Numbered from the stretch's first letter, positions 18,853 to 28,237 are shown. The stretch: DNA of 64,000 nucleotides from Pelagihabitans pacificus (GCF_009371985.2 NZ_VIKU02000008.1:37789-101788); one strand, 5' to 3'. Made by a program: numbers and translations. Notes: generated by a model not told the origin, from the letters alone.

Positions 18853-20610
18853 CTAAGCTACTAAACTTTTGTCGACTAAGGCCAAACCATCATCGATCAA
18901 ATGCCCTACTTTTGGATTATGTTGCTTTACCGTTTCAAGATGTTGCACGATTTCTTCGGCAAAATCGATGTCCCCATTGTTTTTCGCCAGCTCATATAAT
19001 TCGACCGATAACAACCAGTCGTTCGGATAGGCCATTTTTATTTCATCGAACACCTTGTGTCTCGAAATGGTAGTGTTTCTCCCTTCCCGAAACTCCCGTA
19101 CTTGTTGATAATACTGAATGAGCTTTCGCCTTGCTTCCGACAGTTGGGGTTTGATGGTGGTCGAGGAAATTTCATGGGTGACCAAATCAAAACTGTCGGT
19201 ATCGGCCGGACCGTTGAAGGCGGAAACGATATGTTCGCCCACGGCCATATTGTACAGCCGATCGCTTGATTCGAAAATGATTTTGTTCTTATGGGTCACT
19301 TTGCAGTTTTGGAAGGTGATCAGAATGATTTCGCCGCGTAGGTTTCGAGTACCTGTGATGATCTTGCCCGTAATCTTCATGTGGCCTTCAAACTCCAAGG
19401 TTACGGTTTGCCCTTCATAAATATTATAGGCTTTTAAATCCCTGGGGCTCATATCCTCTATGGCAAGATTGATGCCTTTCAAACGCCCTATCGGCGATCC
19501 GAAGCCATCGTAATGGTTGGCGATACCGTGTCCTACCAGTTCTTTTTCCCTATAGGCGAGCGCGGTGGGTCCTGTCGTCTGAAAGAATACGGGCTTCCGG
19601 TCGAAGGCAATCACCTTTTCGAAATTGCCGGATACCTGTAGCCCGGTACTCAGTTCGATGGTGCCCAATTCCCTGGAATCAATGAGTTTCTGTAGTCCGT
19701 CCAGTCCACCTTTTCGCAGTGCCATCGTATTGGCGAATTCCTCCAAAACCTGGCTAAGGAAGGCAAAATCCGGGGTCACGAATAGTTGGGGCTGGGGCTT
19801 GGTAATATCGAAGGAAGTGGTGGCCGCTTCGATGGAATAGGGTATTTTTTTCACCTTATTGGTCATGCACCAAGCGCTCTCCCCAATGGAAGAGAGTAGT
19901 CCCGCCCCATAAATCCTGGGATGCTCTACGGTACCGATAAGGCCGTATTCCACTGTCCACCAATGCAGGTTTCTGATAAGGGCCATCTCACTGGGTTCGC
20001 CCATATTTTGCTGGAGTTCCTCGATATGCTTTTCGGCCTTTTCGATGTCCTCCCGGGGCGTGCCGGCCGCTTCCTTGATAATCGATAGGTAGCGTACGGC
20101 TTCATAGAGTTCAAAATCCTTTGCGCTGGAAATGGCCTTGCAGCCGATTTCCCCGAACCGCCTCAGGTATTCGGCGTATTCGGGATTCGCAATGATAGGG
20201 GCGTGTCCTGCACCCTCATGAATAATGTCGGGGGCAGGGGTATATTCGATATTTTCCAGCTGCCGGATATCGGAAGCGATTACCAATACATTATATGCCT
20301 GGAATTCCATAAAGGCCGCGGGAGGAATAAAACCATCCACTGCGACGGCGGCCCATCCGATTTCCTTTAGAATACGGTTCATACCATACATATTCGGGAT
20401 ATGGTCGATTGATATGCCCGTTTTTTGGAGTCCCTCCAAATAGGAGCTATGCGCTACCTTACTGAGGTAGTCGACATTTTTCCGCATCACATAACGCCAT
20501 ACCGCTTGATCGATAGCAGTATAGTCCCCGTAATTCTGGGGTTTGATATACTGCCGCAAATGCACTGGCAGCTTATCTAGGATGGGATTACTTTTATATA
20601 GCTGTGCCAT
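18853..20610 (-). CDS. phhA: Aromatic amino acid (phenylalanine 4-) hydroxylase, long form
   Basis: A 585-residue pterin-dependent iron hydroxylase. The catalytic domain spans about residues 50-330 and has the iron-binding HEGAGHAPIIANPEYAEYLR motif. WWTVEYGLIG and YGAGLLSSIGES are also conserved. It converts phenylalanine to tyrosine (or hydroxylates a related aromatic acid). Bacterial enzymes are usually about 260-300 residues, so the second half (about 330-585) is an extra domain; such long forms are frequent in Bacteroidota. A DUF3291 gene lies 17 bp upstream in the same operon, and a divergent Lrp/AsnC-type gene is a plausible regulator. Confidence 0.92.
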   Translation of the reverse strand: MAQLYKSNPILDKLPVHLRQYIKPQNYGDYTAIDQAVWRYVMRKNVDYLSKVAHSSYLEGLQKTGISIDHIPNMYGMNRILKEIGWAAVAVDGFIPPAAFMEFQAYNVLVIASDIRQLENIEYTPAPDIIHEGAGHAPIIANPEYAEYLRRFGEIGCKAISSAKDFELYEAVRYLSIIKEAAGTPREDIEKAEKHIEELQQNMGEPSEMALIRNLHWWTVEYGLIGTVEHPRIYGAGLLSSIGESAWCMTNKVKKIPYSIEAATTSFDITKPQPQLFVTPDFAFLSQVLEEFANTMALRKGGLDGLQKLIDSRELGTIELSTGLQVSGNFEKVIAFDRKPVFFQTTGPTALAYREKELVGHGIANHYDGFGSPIGRLKGINLAIEDMSPRDLKAYNIYEGQTVTLEFEGHMKITGKIITGTRNLRGEIILITFQNCKVTHKNKIIFESSDRLYNMAVGEHIVSAFNGPADTDSFDLVTHEISSTTIKPQLSEARRKLIQYYQQVREFREGRNTTISRHKVFDEIKMAYPNDWLLSVELYELAKNNGDIDFAEEIVQHLETVKQHNPKVGHLIDDGLALVDKSLVA

Positions 20611-20627
20611 TGTTGCGTTTTTTTGAT

Positions 20628-21095
20628 TTATGTCATGGGAAGGCCTTGCGCATCAAAGAGTTCCCTAAAGGTAAAAGCCTGGGGCGATGGGCCCACTTTT
20701 AGGTAAAGGTCGAGCTTCTCTTTACCTTCCTGGATCGTGGGAATTTCATTCTTCGCAACCCACCACATTACAAAATAGGGTTTTCCGATAGGTTCGAACC
20801 ACTGCTTTTTGTTCTTTAAAAAGTAGCTGTGTACCGTGCCGTATACAAAGTTTTTAAAAGAATCCATATTTTCCCAAACACTCATGTTCATGGCCATCAT
20901 CCCATCATCCTCGAAGGGGGAGGGAAGGTATGACGAGGGCAACCCGTCTTCGTCCTTTAATCGCCAGATGAACCCTTCGCTTTCCTCGGCCAACTTGTTG
21001 ACAGGCTCTAGAAAATCCACAAATTCCTTCATGGAACGGTCGCCCAGGGGAGCTTTGAACCGGGAGATATTAATTTGAGCTAAATAGTGATTCAT
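20628..21095 (-). CDS. DUF3291 family protein (dimeric alpha-beta barrel type)
   Basis: A 155-residue soluble protein. YLAQINISRFKAPLGD at the start, EGFIWRLKDEDG, MNMSVWENMDSFKNFVY and YFVMWWVAKNEIPT are the conserved blocks of DUF3291, a ferredoxin-like fold similar to antibiotic monooxygenase-type proteins. No catalytic role is established. It is the first gene of an operon with phenylalanine hydroxylase (17 bp apart), so a role in aromatic metabolism or pterin chemistry is a reasonable inference. Confidence 0.85.
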   Translation of the reverse strand: MNHYLAQINISRFKAPLGDRSMKEFVDFLEPVNKLAEESEGFIWRLKDEDGLPSSYLPSPFEDDGMMAMNMSVWENMDSFKNFVYGTVHSYFLKNKKQWFEPIGKPYFVMWWVAKNEIPTIQEGKEKLDLYLKVGPSPQAFTFRELFDAQGLPMT

Positions 21096-21160
21096 CCTTA
21101 CCTATTTTCTAATAAATGTACATAAAAAGGGATAAAGAACGTATTAAATAAATTTATTAA

Positions 21161-21203
21161 GTAAAAATTCCTTTTATAAAGAATTATAAAGGAAAAATTT
21201 TAC
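21161..21203. promoter_or_regulatory. Large palindrome, candidate Lrp/AsnC operator
   Basis: An imperfect inverted repeat about 43 bp long. Its core is TTCCTTTTATAA-agaa-TTATAAAGGAA, and the outer arms GTAAAA...TTTTAC continue the symmetry. It lies between the divergent DUF3291-phhA operon and the Lrp-like gene and runs into the TACTTTTG -7 box of the latter (21201-21208). A separate perfect 12-bp palindrome, AATAAATTTATT, lies at about 21146-21158. The arrangement fits an autoregulated Lrp-family operator. Confidence 0.6.
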
Positions 21204-21236
21204 TTTTGAATTCAGCAGGAAAGAGAATCAGGAAAA

Positions 21237-21707
21237 ATGACGCCATCAAAATTGGATCACATAGATCGTAGCATCCTTCGGCTTTTGGAAGCGGATGCCA
21301 AAATGAACATCAAGGAAATCGCGGAGCGTTTAAATATGACCAAAACACCGATTTACGAACGTATTCGTCGAATGGAAAAAGAAGGATTTATCAAAAAGTA
21401 CGTGGCCTTGTTGGACCGTTCCAAGATTGAAGGTGCCATTACCGTTTTCAGCTTTGTTTCCCTGGAGGCCCAAAAAGGCAAAATGATGGACGAGTTTGCG
21501 AATAGTATCAAACAGTATCCCGAAGTGGTCGAATGTTACGTAGTGGGTGGTGAGTTCGATTTTCTTTTAAAGATCATTGTAAAGGATCTGGATGCCTATT
21601 TTCAATTCTCAAAGGACAAAGTGGCTTCGTTACCCCACATTGGTACGGTAAAGAGCGCCTTTGTGTTGAACGAACCAAAACACACAAATCGTTTTCCCCT
21701 GCTTTGA
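21237..21707 (+). CDS. Lrp/AsnC-family transcriptional regulator
   Basis: A 156-residue regulator of usual length: N-terminal helix-turn-helix (LDHIDRSILRLLEADAKMNIKEIAERLNMTKTPIYERIRRMEKEGFIKKY) and C-terminal RAM ligand domain (VVECYVVGGEFDFLLKIIVKDLDAY). Such proteins sense amino acids and bind AT-rich palindromes as dimers or octamers. It is divergent from the phenylalanine hydroxylase operon, with a large palindrome between them, so control of aromatic amino acid catabolism is likely. A TACTTTTG -7 box is 29 bp before the ATG. Confidence 0.93.
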   Translation: MTPSKLDHIDRSILRLLEADAKMNIKEIAERLNMTKTPIYERIRRMEKEGFIKKYVALLDRSKIEGAITVFSFVSLEAQKGKMMDEFANSIKQYPEVVECYVVGGEFDFLLKIIVKDLDAYFQFSKDKVASLPHIGTVKSAFVLNEPKHTNRFPLL

Positions 21708-21771
21708 CAAAAGGTCGTGCATATTGTAGGGAGGGGGATTCCGAAATCGGCAATCGTACCACTCTCACAAT

Positions 21772-21810
21772 TAAAATCCCTTTGTTCCGGTAACGGGATT
21801 TTTTGATTTT
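21772..21810 (+). terminator. Rho-independent terminator of the Lrp-like gene
   Basis: AAAATCCC...GGGATTTTTTG with an inner GTT/AAC pair, followed by a T-rich run. It sits 65 bp after the stop codon. Confidence 0.7.
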
Positions 21811-21836
21811 TTCGGGATATGTATGAATAGGGTCTC

Positions 21837-22439
21837 TTAATTCACGGCGACCGCATTGGGCGGATACGCCTTCATGATTTCGGAAACGAATTCCCGGATA
21901 CGTTCTTCTTTTTTCTCGATGTTCCTGATGTTGTTCAGGGTGCCAACACCTCTACCCTGCCATACCAGGGATTTGCTTTTGGTGTCGACCAAGTCGATGT
22001 AAAGAGAGCCTTCGGTTCGGGTACTGACCTGGCTTCCGCCCCAACCGGGACCCCAGCCCCAGCCCCAACCGGGACCCCAGCCCCAGCCGGCACCCCAGCC
22101 CCAGCCCCAGCCGCCCCAACCGCCCCAACCCCAACCGAAGTTGTTGTTGTAGACGTCGACCTGCTCGCGCTCTTTGGTAAAGATGCTGACCAACATATCG
22201 GGATTGTCAGACTTGGTAAAGCCACGGGTAGCCATCTCATCTTCAATGGCCCTCAATATGCGTTTTTTATCCAAATCGGAGATTTGGGCCTTGTCAATGC
22301 CTGTTTTTGAAAAAGCATAGGTTTTATACTCGTTAAAGTCCGCTTCCCGGTCGTAATCCGTCAGCACCCTAACCGAGGTACACGAACTCAGGAACGCTAG
22401 CAACAGCAGGGGTAGTGCCAATATTTTCAATGCCTTCAT
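21837..22439 (-). CDS. DUF4136 lipoprotein with Gly-Trp-rich insert
   Basis: A 200-residue lipoprotein (LLLAFLSSCTSV). The N-terminal part (DYDREADFNEYKTYAFSKTG) and the end (KSLVWQGRGVGTL, RIREFVSEIMKAYPP) match DUF4136. In the middle, residues of about 96-130 are built almost entirely of Gly and Trp with some Pro and Ala. Such GW-rich loops occur in this family but are unusually long here. It probably sits in the envelope; function unknown. Confidence 0.82.
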   Translation of the reverse strand: MKALKILALPLLLLAFLSSCTSVRVLTDYDREADFNEYKTYAFSKTGIDKAQISDLDKKRILRAIEDEMATRGFTKSDNPDMLVSIFTKEREQVDVYNNNFGWGWGGWGGWGWGWGAGWGWGPGWGWGWGPGWGGSQVSTRTEGSLYIDLVDTKSKSLVWQGRGVGTLNNIRNIEKKEERIREFVSEIMKAYPPNAVAVN

Positions 22440-22517
22440 ATCAATTTTTTTAATGGGTTATGGTAGTAAATTTACTATCCAATTTGCATCAATAATCATG
22501 CCGAAACACGCTCTTTT

Positions 22518-22685
<168 letters not shown>

Positions 22686-22727
22686 TTAGATACCGGGGAA
22701 CAGCGCTCCCGATTATAAATTTGACGG

Positions 22728-22812
22728 ATACCATCGTTGCTCGACCAAGTACCCCGTCTACGAACGATAAAAACCTTGAATGGTCCTCTCAAAAGGACCT
22801 TTTTTTCCGGTC
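22728..22812 (+). ncRNA. Candidate small RNA (about 80 nt)
   Basis: Between a TAAATTTG -7-like box and a strong terminator (GGTCCT-ctcaa-AGGACC then seven T) there is a roughly 80-nt segment with no open frame. It can form a stem ATCGTT...AACGAT enclosing about 25 nt before the terminator hairpin. No plus-strand gene precedes the terminator: the nearest upstream gene on this strand ends 1 kb away and has its own terminator. I cannot name a family. Confidence 0.35.
22784..22811 (+). terminator. Strong Rho-independent terminator without an upstream gene
   Basis: GGTCCT-ctcaa-AGGACC followed by TTTTTTT. The T-run lies only on the plus strand, so it does not serve the minus-strand genes to the left. 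Confidence 0.75.
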
Positions 22813-22998
22813 TGTCCTACCCCAAAATTACTCCATTTGTGTTAATAAACGACCAAACATCCGACACAAAACGTACATTTTATAGGAGTTTATACGGTTT
22901 TCATCCCACCGGAACAATTGTTGGAAAGAATTGCCTGTTGATACCAAAAGTGCCTTTTTAACAATTATCTTTGAAAAAGGCCGTTTAAATGATGTATT

Positions 22999-23322
22999 AT
23001 GATACTAGTCTTTAAACATCTTTTTTACCGTAACTACGTCGGACTCTCCGTATGGCCGTTCATCATTTTAAAGGATGATGCCTTAAAGGATGATACCGTC
23101 TTGATCAATCACGAAAAGATCCATCTAAAGCAACAACTCGAGTTGTTGGTACTCCCTTTTTACCTCTGGTATGTGACCGAATGGTTGGTGCGTTCCCTAT
23201 TGCTTCTCAGTTTTTATCGCGGTTACCAGAATATTAGTTTTGAACGTGAAGCCTATTTCAATGAGCACGATCTGGACTATCCCGAACAGCGGAGCGTTTT
23301 TAGCTTTATTAAATATCTTTAG
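22999..23322 (+). CDS. Small membrane protein with HExxH-like motif
   Basis: A 107-residue protein. The sequence LINHEKIHLKQQ holds an HEKIH motif, as in gluzincin or M48/M56-type peptidases, followed by a hydrophobic stretch (LELLVLPFYLWYVTEWLVRSLLLLSFY). FEREAYFNE downstream could supply a further Glu ligand. It is much shorter than classic M56 proteins. Similar short proteins are seen beside PLP deaminase genes in Flavobacteriia, but activity is not established. The next gene begins 3 bp later with GTG. Confidence 0.7.
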   Translation: MILVFKHLFYRNYVGLSVWPFIILKDDALKDDTVLINHEKIHLKQQLELLVLPFYLWYVTEWLVRSLLLLSFYRGYQNISFEREAYFNEHDLDYPEQRSVFSFIKYL

Positions 23323-23325
23323 GGA

Positions 23326-24246
23326 GTGGATTCCCTTGAAGTGACGATCGAAAATCAGCCGGTACAGCTACCCCTTTTATCCCAAAAAAACATCATACTC
23401 CATATTAAACGGGAAGATTTCATCCATCCCTTTGTATCGGGGAATAAGTTCCGAAAGCTAAAATACAACCTGATCGAGGCAAGAAAACAGGGTTTTGAGT
23501 CCCTTTTGACTTTTGGGGGCGCCTATTCCAACCATATCGCCGCGACCGCCTATGCAGCCAGGGAAAAAGGGTTCAAGAGTATCGGGGTTATTAGGGGGGA
23601 GGAACTTGCGGACCAATGGTCGCAAAATCCCACCTTGCGTTTTGCCAAGGCGCAGGGCATGCAGTTGCATTTTGTATCGAGGGAAACCTATCGAACAAAA
23701 ACGGATGCCCGGTTCCTGGACGGACTTCAAACGCAGTACGGTCCGGCCTTCATTCTTCCCGAAGGGGGTGCCAACGCCCTTGCCGTTAAGGGTTGCGAGG
23801 AAATCCTAAAGGATGTCGATGCCCGGTTTCACGTACTTTGTAGTTGCGTGGGTACGGGTGGCACGCTGGCAGGCATCATCAATTCCTCGGCCCCGACACA
23901 GTCGGTTTTGGGCTTTCCGGCATTAAAGGGCGATTTTTTAAAGGAAGATATTCGTAAATTTGCCCAAAAGGGGAATTGGGAGTTACAAACCGACTATCAT
24001 TTCGGAGGGTATGCGAAAGTAGACGAAAGGCTCATTCGATTCATCAATGATTTCAGGAGAAAAACAGGAATTCCCTTAGATCCCATCTATACCGGAAAGA
24101 TGGTTTTTGGGATTCTGGATTTAATCAAAAAGGATTTTTTTCCTCCCAACACCAGCATCTTGGCCATCCATACCGGAGGCTTGCAAGGGATAGCGGGAAT
24201 GAACCAACGATTGAAAAGAAAACATTTGCCACTATTGGAACTATGA
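23326..24246 (+). CDS. PLP-dependent ACC deaminase/D-cysteine desulfhydrase family enzyme
   Basis: A 306-residue fold-type II PLP enzyme starting at a GTG placed right after the preceding stop. IKREDFIHPFVSGNKFRKLKYNL holds the PLP-binding lysine (NKFRKLKY), FGGAYSNHIAATAYAA the substrate loop, VGTGGTLAGI the phosphate-binding loop, and ILAIHTGGLQG the end. Members break down D-cysteine or 1-aminocyclopropane-1-carboxylate; which one this takes cannot be settled from sequence. It overlaps the next gene by 4 bp. Confidence 0.88.
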   Translation: MDSLEVTIENQPVQLPLLSQKNIILHIKREDFIHPFVSGNKFRKLKYNLIEARKQGFESLLTFGGAYSNHIAATAYAAREKGFKSIGVIRGEELADQWSQNPTLRFAKAQGMQLHFVSRETYRTKTDARFLDGLQTQYGPAFILPEGGANALAVKGCEEILKDVDARFHVLCSCVGTGGTLAGIINSSAPTQSVLGFPALKGDFLKEDIRKFAQKGNWELQTDYHFGGYAKVDERLIRFINDFRRKTGIPLDPIYTGKMVFGILDLIKKDFFPPNTSILAIHTGGLQGIAGMNQRLKRKHLPLLEL

Positions 24247-25082
24247 TCAAAAAAGGGATAGTATTCATTGTATTGGGAGTATTGTTGATCGGCTGTAAGG
24301 CAAAAAAAAGAACCACCTATGCAAGGACGGCACCGAAGAAACAGGTCGTTTCAAAGCCTGTAAAGAAACAGCCGTATGAAGACAACGGCTACTATACACT
24401 TCCCGAGGATACGGGCCAATTTGTACAATTTCCCATCAATTCCGTCGCGGAATACATCGATACCTTTTCCGAAATCGCCCAAATGGAAATGAAGGCCTAT
24501 GGTATCCCGGCCAGTATCACCCTGGCGCAGGGCCTATTGGAAAGCGGTTTTGGTCGGGGGGAACTCGCGCTGAAGAGCAACAATCATTTTGGGATCAAAT
24601 GCCATCGGGGTTGGGAGGGCGACCGTACCTATCACGACGATGACGAGGCGGGGGAATGCTTCCGAAAGTACAATCACCCCATGTACTCCTTTCGAGATCA
24701 CAGTATCTTTCTGTCCGGGCGCTCCCGATATGCAGGCCTCTTCGAACTCGACAGCGATGATTACAAACGATGGGCGAAAGGCCTGAAACAAGCCGGCTAT
24801 GCCACCGACAAACGCTATCCCCAAAAGTTGATCAGCCTTATTGAGCAGCATCGACTGTATCAATACGACCGAGGGGTCGTACAGCAGGGATACGGTCAGG
24901 AGACGACAAGTGTACAACGGAACCCCACTACCTACGTTGTCAAAAAGGGCGATACGCTCTATTCTATTTCAAGAAGGTACAGTGTTTCCGTGGAAGACCT
25001 ACGGCGCATCAACCAAATACCCGACAATACCATCTCGGTGGGGCAGGAACTGACCGTGCAGCCCTCCCGGGTGAATAAGTGA
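24243..25082 (+). CDS. Glucosaminidase (GH73) lipoprotein with LysM
   Basis: A 279-residue protein. A lipoprotein signal (VLGVLLIGCKAKKR) is followed by a basic linker. The GH73 domain spans about residues 80-210: ITLAQGLLESGFGRGELA contains the catalytic Glu, with SNNHFGIKCH and YDRGV typical. The C-terminal LysM is at about 227-272 (TYVVKKGDTLYSISRRYSVSVEDLRRIN). It cleaves the glycan chain of peptidoglycan while bound to the wall. The 4-bp overlap couples it to the PLP enzyme gene. Confidence 0.93.
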   Translation: MIKKGIVFIVLGVLLIGCKAKKRTTYARTAPKKQVVSKPVKKQPYEDNGYYTLPEDTGQFVQFPINSVAEYIDTFSEIAQMEMKAYGIPASITLAQGLLESGFGRGELALKSNNHFGIKCHRGWEGDRTYHDDDEAGECFRKYNHPMYSFRDHSIFLSGRSRYAGLFELDSDDYKRWAKGLKQAGYATDKRYPQKLISLIEQHRLYQYDRGVVQQGYGQETTSVQRNPTTYVVKKGDTLYSISRRYSVSVEDLRRINQIPDNTISVGQELTVQPSRVNK

Positions 25083-25195
25083 CCAAAAACCCATGTTAAT
25101 ACGGAATCAAACACTTGTGAAGCAATACCTCGTATGCCCAGTCCTGTGTCTAAAGTCTCACTTCTAACGTTTAACATCTAAAGTCTGATTCATAC

Positions 25196-26485
25196 ATGAT
25201 CTACCAACGCAGCAGTGCCCTTTTTGCCGAAGCCAAAAAATACATTCCCGGAGGGGTCAATTCCCCGGTCCGTGCCTTTAAGGCCGTAGGGGGCGACCCC
25301 ATCTTTGTGAAGGAGGCCAAGGGGGCCTACCTCTATGACGAAGATGGCAACCGCCTGATCGACTATATCGCCTCCTGGGGCCCGATGATATTGGGACATG
25401 CCCATGAGCCTGTGGTTCAAGCCGTAATCGAGAAGACCAAGAAAGGGACCTCCTTTGGGATGCCCACCGAGATCGAGACCGAGTTGGCCCAACTCGCGGT
25501 ATCGATGGTGCCCAATATCGATAAGATCCGTTTTGTGAACAGTGGTACAGAAGCCTGTATGAGTGCGGTGCGCTTGGCGCGGGGGTATACCGGGAAGGAC
25601 AAGATCATCAAATTTGCAGGTTGTTACCACGGTCATTCCGACTCCTTTTTGATTCAGGCGGGGAGCGGGGCGGTTACCTTTGGGAGTCCCAATAGCCCCG
25701 GGGTGACCCAGGGTACTGCCAGGGATACCCTGTTGGCCGACTACAACAATTTGGAAAGCGTTCGAACCTTGGTCGAGGCCAATCGGGGAGCCATCGCGGC
25801 CGTGATCATCGAACCCGTCGCGGGGAATATGGGCTGTATCCCGCCCACGGACAAATTTATCCAAGGCTTGCGTACCCTTTGCACGGCCGAAAACATCCTC
25901 CTGATTTTTGATGAGGTAATGACCGGATTTCGTTTAGCGCGCGGGGGCGCGCAGGAGGTCTTGGGCATCGATGCCGACATTGTCACTTTTGGCAAGGTCA
26001 TCGGTGGCGGACTCCCGGTAGGCGCCTTTGCGGCCAATGCGGAAATCATGGCCCACTTGGCACCGGAGGGACCGGTATATCAAGCGGGGACCTTGAGCGG
26101 CAACCCTTTGGCGATGGGTGCCGGACTCGCCATGCTGACCGAATTGAACGAACGGCCCGAGATATTTGAAAGTCTGGAGGAAAAGACCATACACCTGCAC
26201 GAAGGTTTTGACAATGCGCTTAAAAAGAAAGGACTACCTTACCAGATTAACCGTTTTGGCAGCATGCTGTCGGTACATTTTACCGATACGCCGGTAGTCG
26301 ACTTTGCTACTTCCGCCAAGGGAAATAACGCCACCTTCAAACGCTATTTCCACGGCATGTTGGAGCAAGGGGTGTATTTGCCCCCGAGTGCTTTTGAGAG
26401 CTACTTTTTGAACGACGCCCTGTCCTATTCCGATTTGGACGAGACCATTGCGGCCCTAGATCGGCTGGATCTGAGGGTGGTTTGA
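25196..26485 (+). CDS. hemL: Glutamate-1-semialdehyde 2,1-aminomutase
   Basis: A 429-residue class III aminotransferase-fold enzyme, usual length for Hem[20 protein letters not shown] start ([18 protein letters not shown]), [44 protein letters not shown] and [14 protein letters not shown] (PLP lysine at about 267) are all intact. It turns glutamate-1-semialdehyde into 5-aminolevulinate for haem synthesis. No other hem gene is in the window. The 110 bp before it contain a short direct repeat, tctaaagtct, twice. Confidence 0.97.
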   Translation: MIYQRSSALFAEAKKYIPGGVNSPVRAFKAVGGDPIFVKEAKGAYLYDEDGNRLIDYIASWGPMILGHAHEPVVQAVIEKTKKGTSFGMPTEIETELAQLAVSMVPNIDKIRFVNSGTEACMSAVRLARGYTGKDKIIKFAGCYHGHSDSFLIQAGSGAVTFGSPNSPGVTQGTARDTLLADYNNLESVRTLVEANRGAIAAVIIEPVAGNMGCIPPTDKFIQGLRTLCTAENILLIFDEVMTGFRLARGGAQEVLGIDADIVTFGKVIGGGLPVGAFAANAEIMAHLAPEGPVYQAGTLSGNPLAMGAGLAMLTELNERPEIFESLEEKTIHLHEGFDNALKKKGLPYQINRFGSMLSVHFTDTPVVDFATSAKGNNATFKRYFHGMLEQGVYLPPSAFESYFLNDALSYSDLDETIAALDRLDLRVV

Positions 26486-26707
26486 TTTATATACCCATAG
26501 GATATTTTGTTAGCTACTGGGCTTGCTCCACTTTTTCATAAATTGGCATCCCATAAATCCGCTGCGCAGAGGAAAATCTTTCAAGTTCTGTACTCAGTAT
26601 AGATTGACAATCTTCGCTCATGACAGGTAAGTCTTCTCTCGATGTAAACATTTATAGAAGTGTATCAACGCCTGTAAATAGTAAAGAAAAGGGCATCGAG
26701 TTCTTTT

Positions 26708-27400
26708 TCAGTCGTCCCTTTCGTTCCTGATTTCCCGTCGTAGTTTTAGAATATCGGTGAGATGGGTGTAGATGACTAGGGGTACGATAGTGGCCGGGAG
26801 CAGTACAAAGGGAAAGAAGGTGATACCCCGATTGGGCTGGTCAAAGGCAAATTGTTGAAAAGGGAGTTCGGCCGATAATATACCGTTGAACAATATAAAA
26901 CTAACCAACGCCAGTCCCGCGACATTCCACCACAACAGCCCTTTTTTAGACTGGCGGTCCGTACCATAAAAATAGCCGACGACCGGAGCGGTGAGTCCGG
27001 CAAGAATGTCAAAATTGCGCCCTTCAAACGTCATCAGTTCCGGGATAGCGCCGTAAAGGTACAGTTGCCAAAGCACGATTTCGACCGGTACCCGTATCGT
27101 ATGCAAAAAGGTGCTTATCTGGGTATTTCGATGGGTAAAGATCCAATTTCGTTGCTTGGGGAGCATCCCATAGATCAGCAGTAAGGTTACCGGCAACAGC
27201 ACCAGCGCAAATCGTGGCGGGGTCGTATCGGTTTCTTGATAGAATCCAACATAGGCCAGCATTCCCTGAGCAAACGACCATAGGACAATGAACCCGGCGA
27301 ACATCCTGCGTTTTCCGTTGGCGAGATAAAACAGCCACACCGTGGCACCGAGTGTCAGTAAAAAAAGGAGGGTTATCCAGAGGGGCAGATGTTCGATCAT
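26708..27400 (-). CDS. Polytopic membrane protein (about 6-7 helices)
   Basis: A 230-residue hydrophobic protein, very likely an inner membrane protein. I do not recognise a family. Its last helix and tail (FPFVLLPATIVPLVIYTHLTDILKLRR) resemble the end of the gene upstream (LIPLVLVPQVLLLEVFAMHQLIGFKRL), so the two may be distant paralogues. It is the third gene of a MarR-led operon, 6 bp after the second. Confidence 0.7.
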   Translation of the reverse strand: MIEHLPLWITLLFLLTLGATVWLFYLANGKRRMFAGFIVLWSFAQGMLAYVGFYQETDTTPPRFALVLLPVTLLLIYGMLPKQRNWIFTHRNTQISTFLHTIRVPVEIVLWQLYLYGAIPELMTFEGRNFDILAGLTAPVVGYFYGTDRQSKKGLLWWNVAGLALVSFILFNGILSAELPFQQFAFDQPNRGITFFPFVLLPATIVPLVIYTHLTDILKLRREIRNERDD

Positions 27401-27406
27401 GGCCGT

Positions 27407-28237
27407 TTATTTTATTTCGTTCGTTTGTAGGAGGCGTTTGAAGCCTATCAATTGGTGCATGGCAAATACCTCCAACAACAATACTTGGGGCACCAACACC
27501 AAAGGTATCAAGGTCAAGGGCAAACGGCCCATTTCCTCCGGCACTTCGCCCAGCATAATGCTTAAGGCGGTAGAGGCCGGAGCCAGGATAAAATCCAGTA
27601 TACCAAAGCCGACAAAGGCGATGGCTAGGTTCAGATGGCGCTTCATGCGGTCTTTGTACGGGGAGAACGACTTCCCTTGTATTCCTTTTCTAAAATCCGA
27701 AATCGACCAGTGTTGGTTCCCAATACCGGCAACGTCCTTAAAAATGTGCAATCGACGAACGGCATGGAAAGCGATAAAACCGGCGATCCAGTCCCCTGGT
27801 CCGGCCACCCAGGCGACGACTCCTGGCAAGCGACCGGCAAAAAACCAAAAAAGGAACAGGATCCCGACGATCATACGGGCGGGTCCTTCCACGCTTTGTA
27901 TGGTCCATCGCAATGACATCCGATCCACGAACTTCCGGAATTTTTGGGAGAGGATCAGCAGAACGATTGCCAGAAGCGATGGGGCGTAAAGTCCGCACAA
28001 AACATAGGGGACCGCCTCTTTATAGGATGGGATACCGGTGACGGTAATTACAAAGAAAAGTCCGTAAAAAACCCAGAAGGCCCCAACCGCTAGTGTACGA
28101 ACGATTCGCCATGGGCTCTCCTTCCAAAAACGCCAACCGGCCATCACAAAATGAAGCAGTTGAAATAGGACCAGCGCCCCCAAAACGGCAAAGGAGAGAT
28201 ACTCCAAGGTCAGTTGGATGGTCTTTTCGTCGGTCAT
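27407..28237 (-). CDS. Polytopic membrane protein (about 7 helices)
   Basis: A 276-residue protein with helices at about residues 10-30, 45-66, 75-95, 114-135, 165 and two near the C-terminus. No family recognised. The ATGA overlap with the marR-like stop (28234-28237) shows tight coupling. Such marR-membrane protein-membrane protein operons often encode self-regulated efflux or stress functions; that is inference. Confidence 0.75.
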   Translation of the reverse strand: MTDEKTIQLTLEYLSFAVLGALVLFQLLHFVMAGWRFWKESPWRIVRTLAVGAFWVFYGLFFVITVTGIPSYKEAVPYVLCGLYAPSLLAIVLLILSQKFRKFVDRMSLRWTIQSVEGPARMIVGILFLFWFFAGRLPGVVAWVAGPGDWIAGFIAFHAVRRLHIFKDVAGIGNQHWSISDFRKGIQGKSFSPYKDRMKRHLNLAIAFVGFGILDFILAPASTALSIMLGEVPEEMGRLPLTLIPLVLVPQVLLLEVFAMHQLIGFKRLLQTNEIK

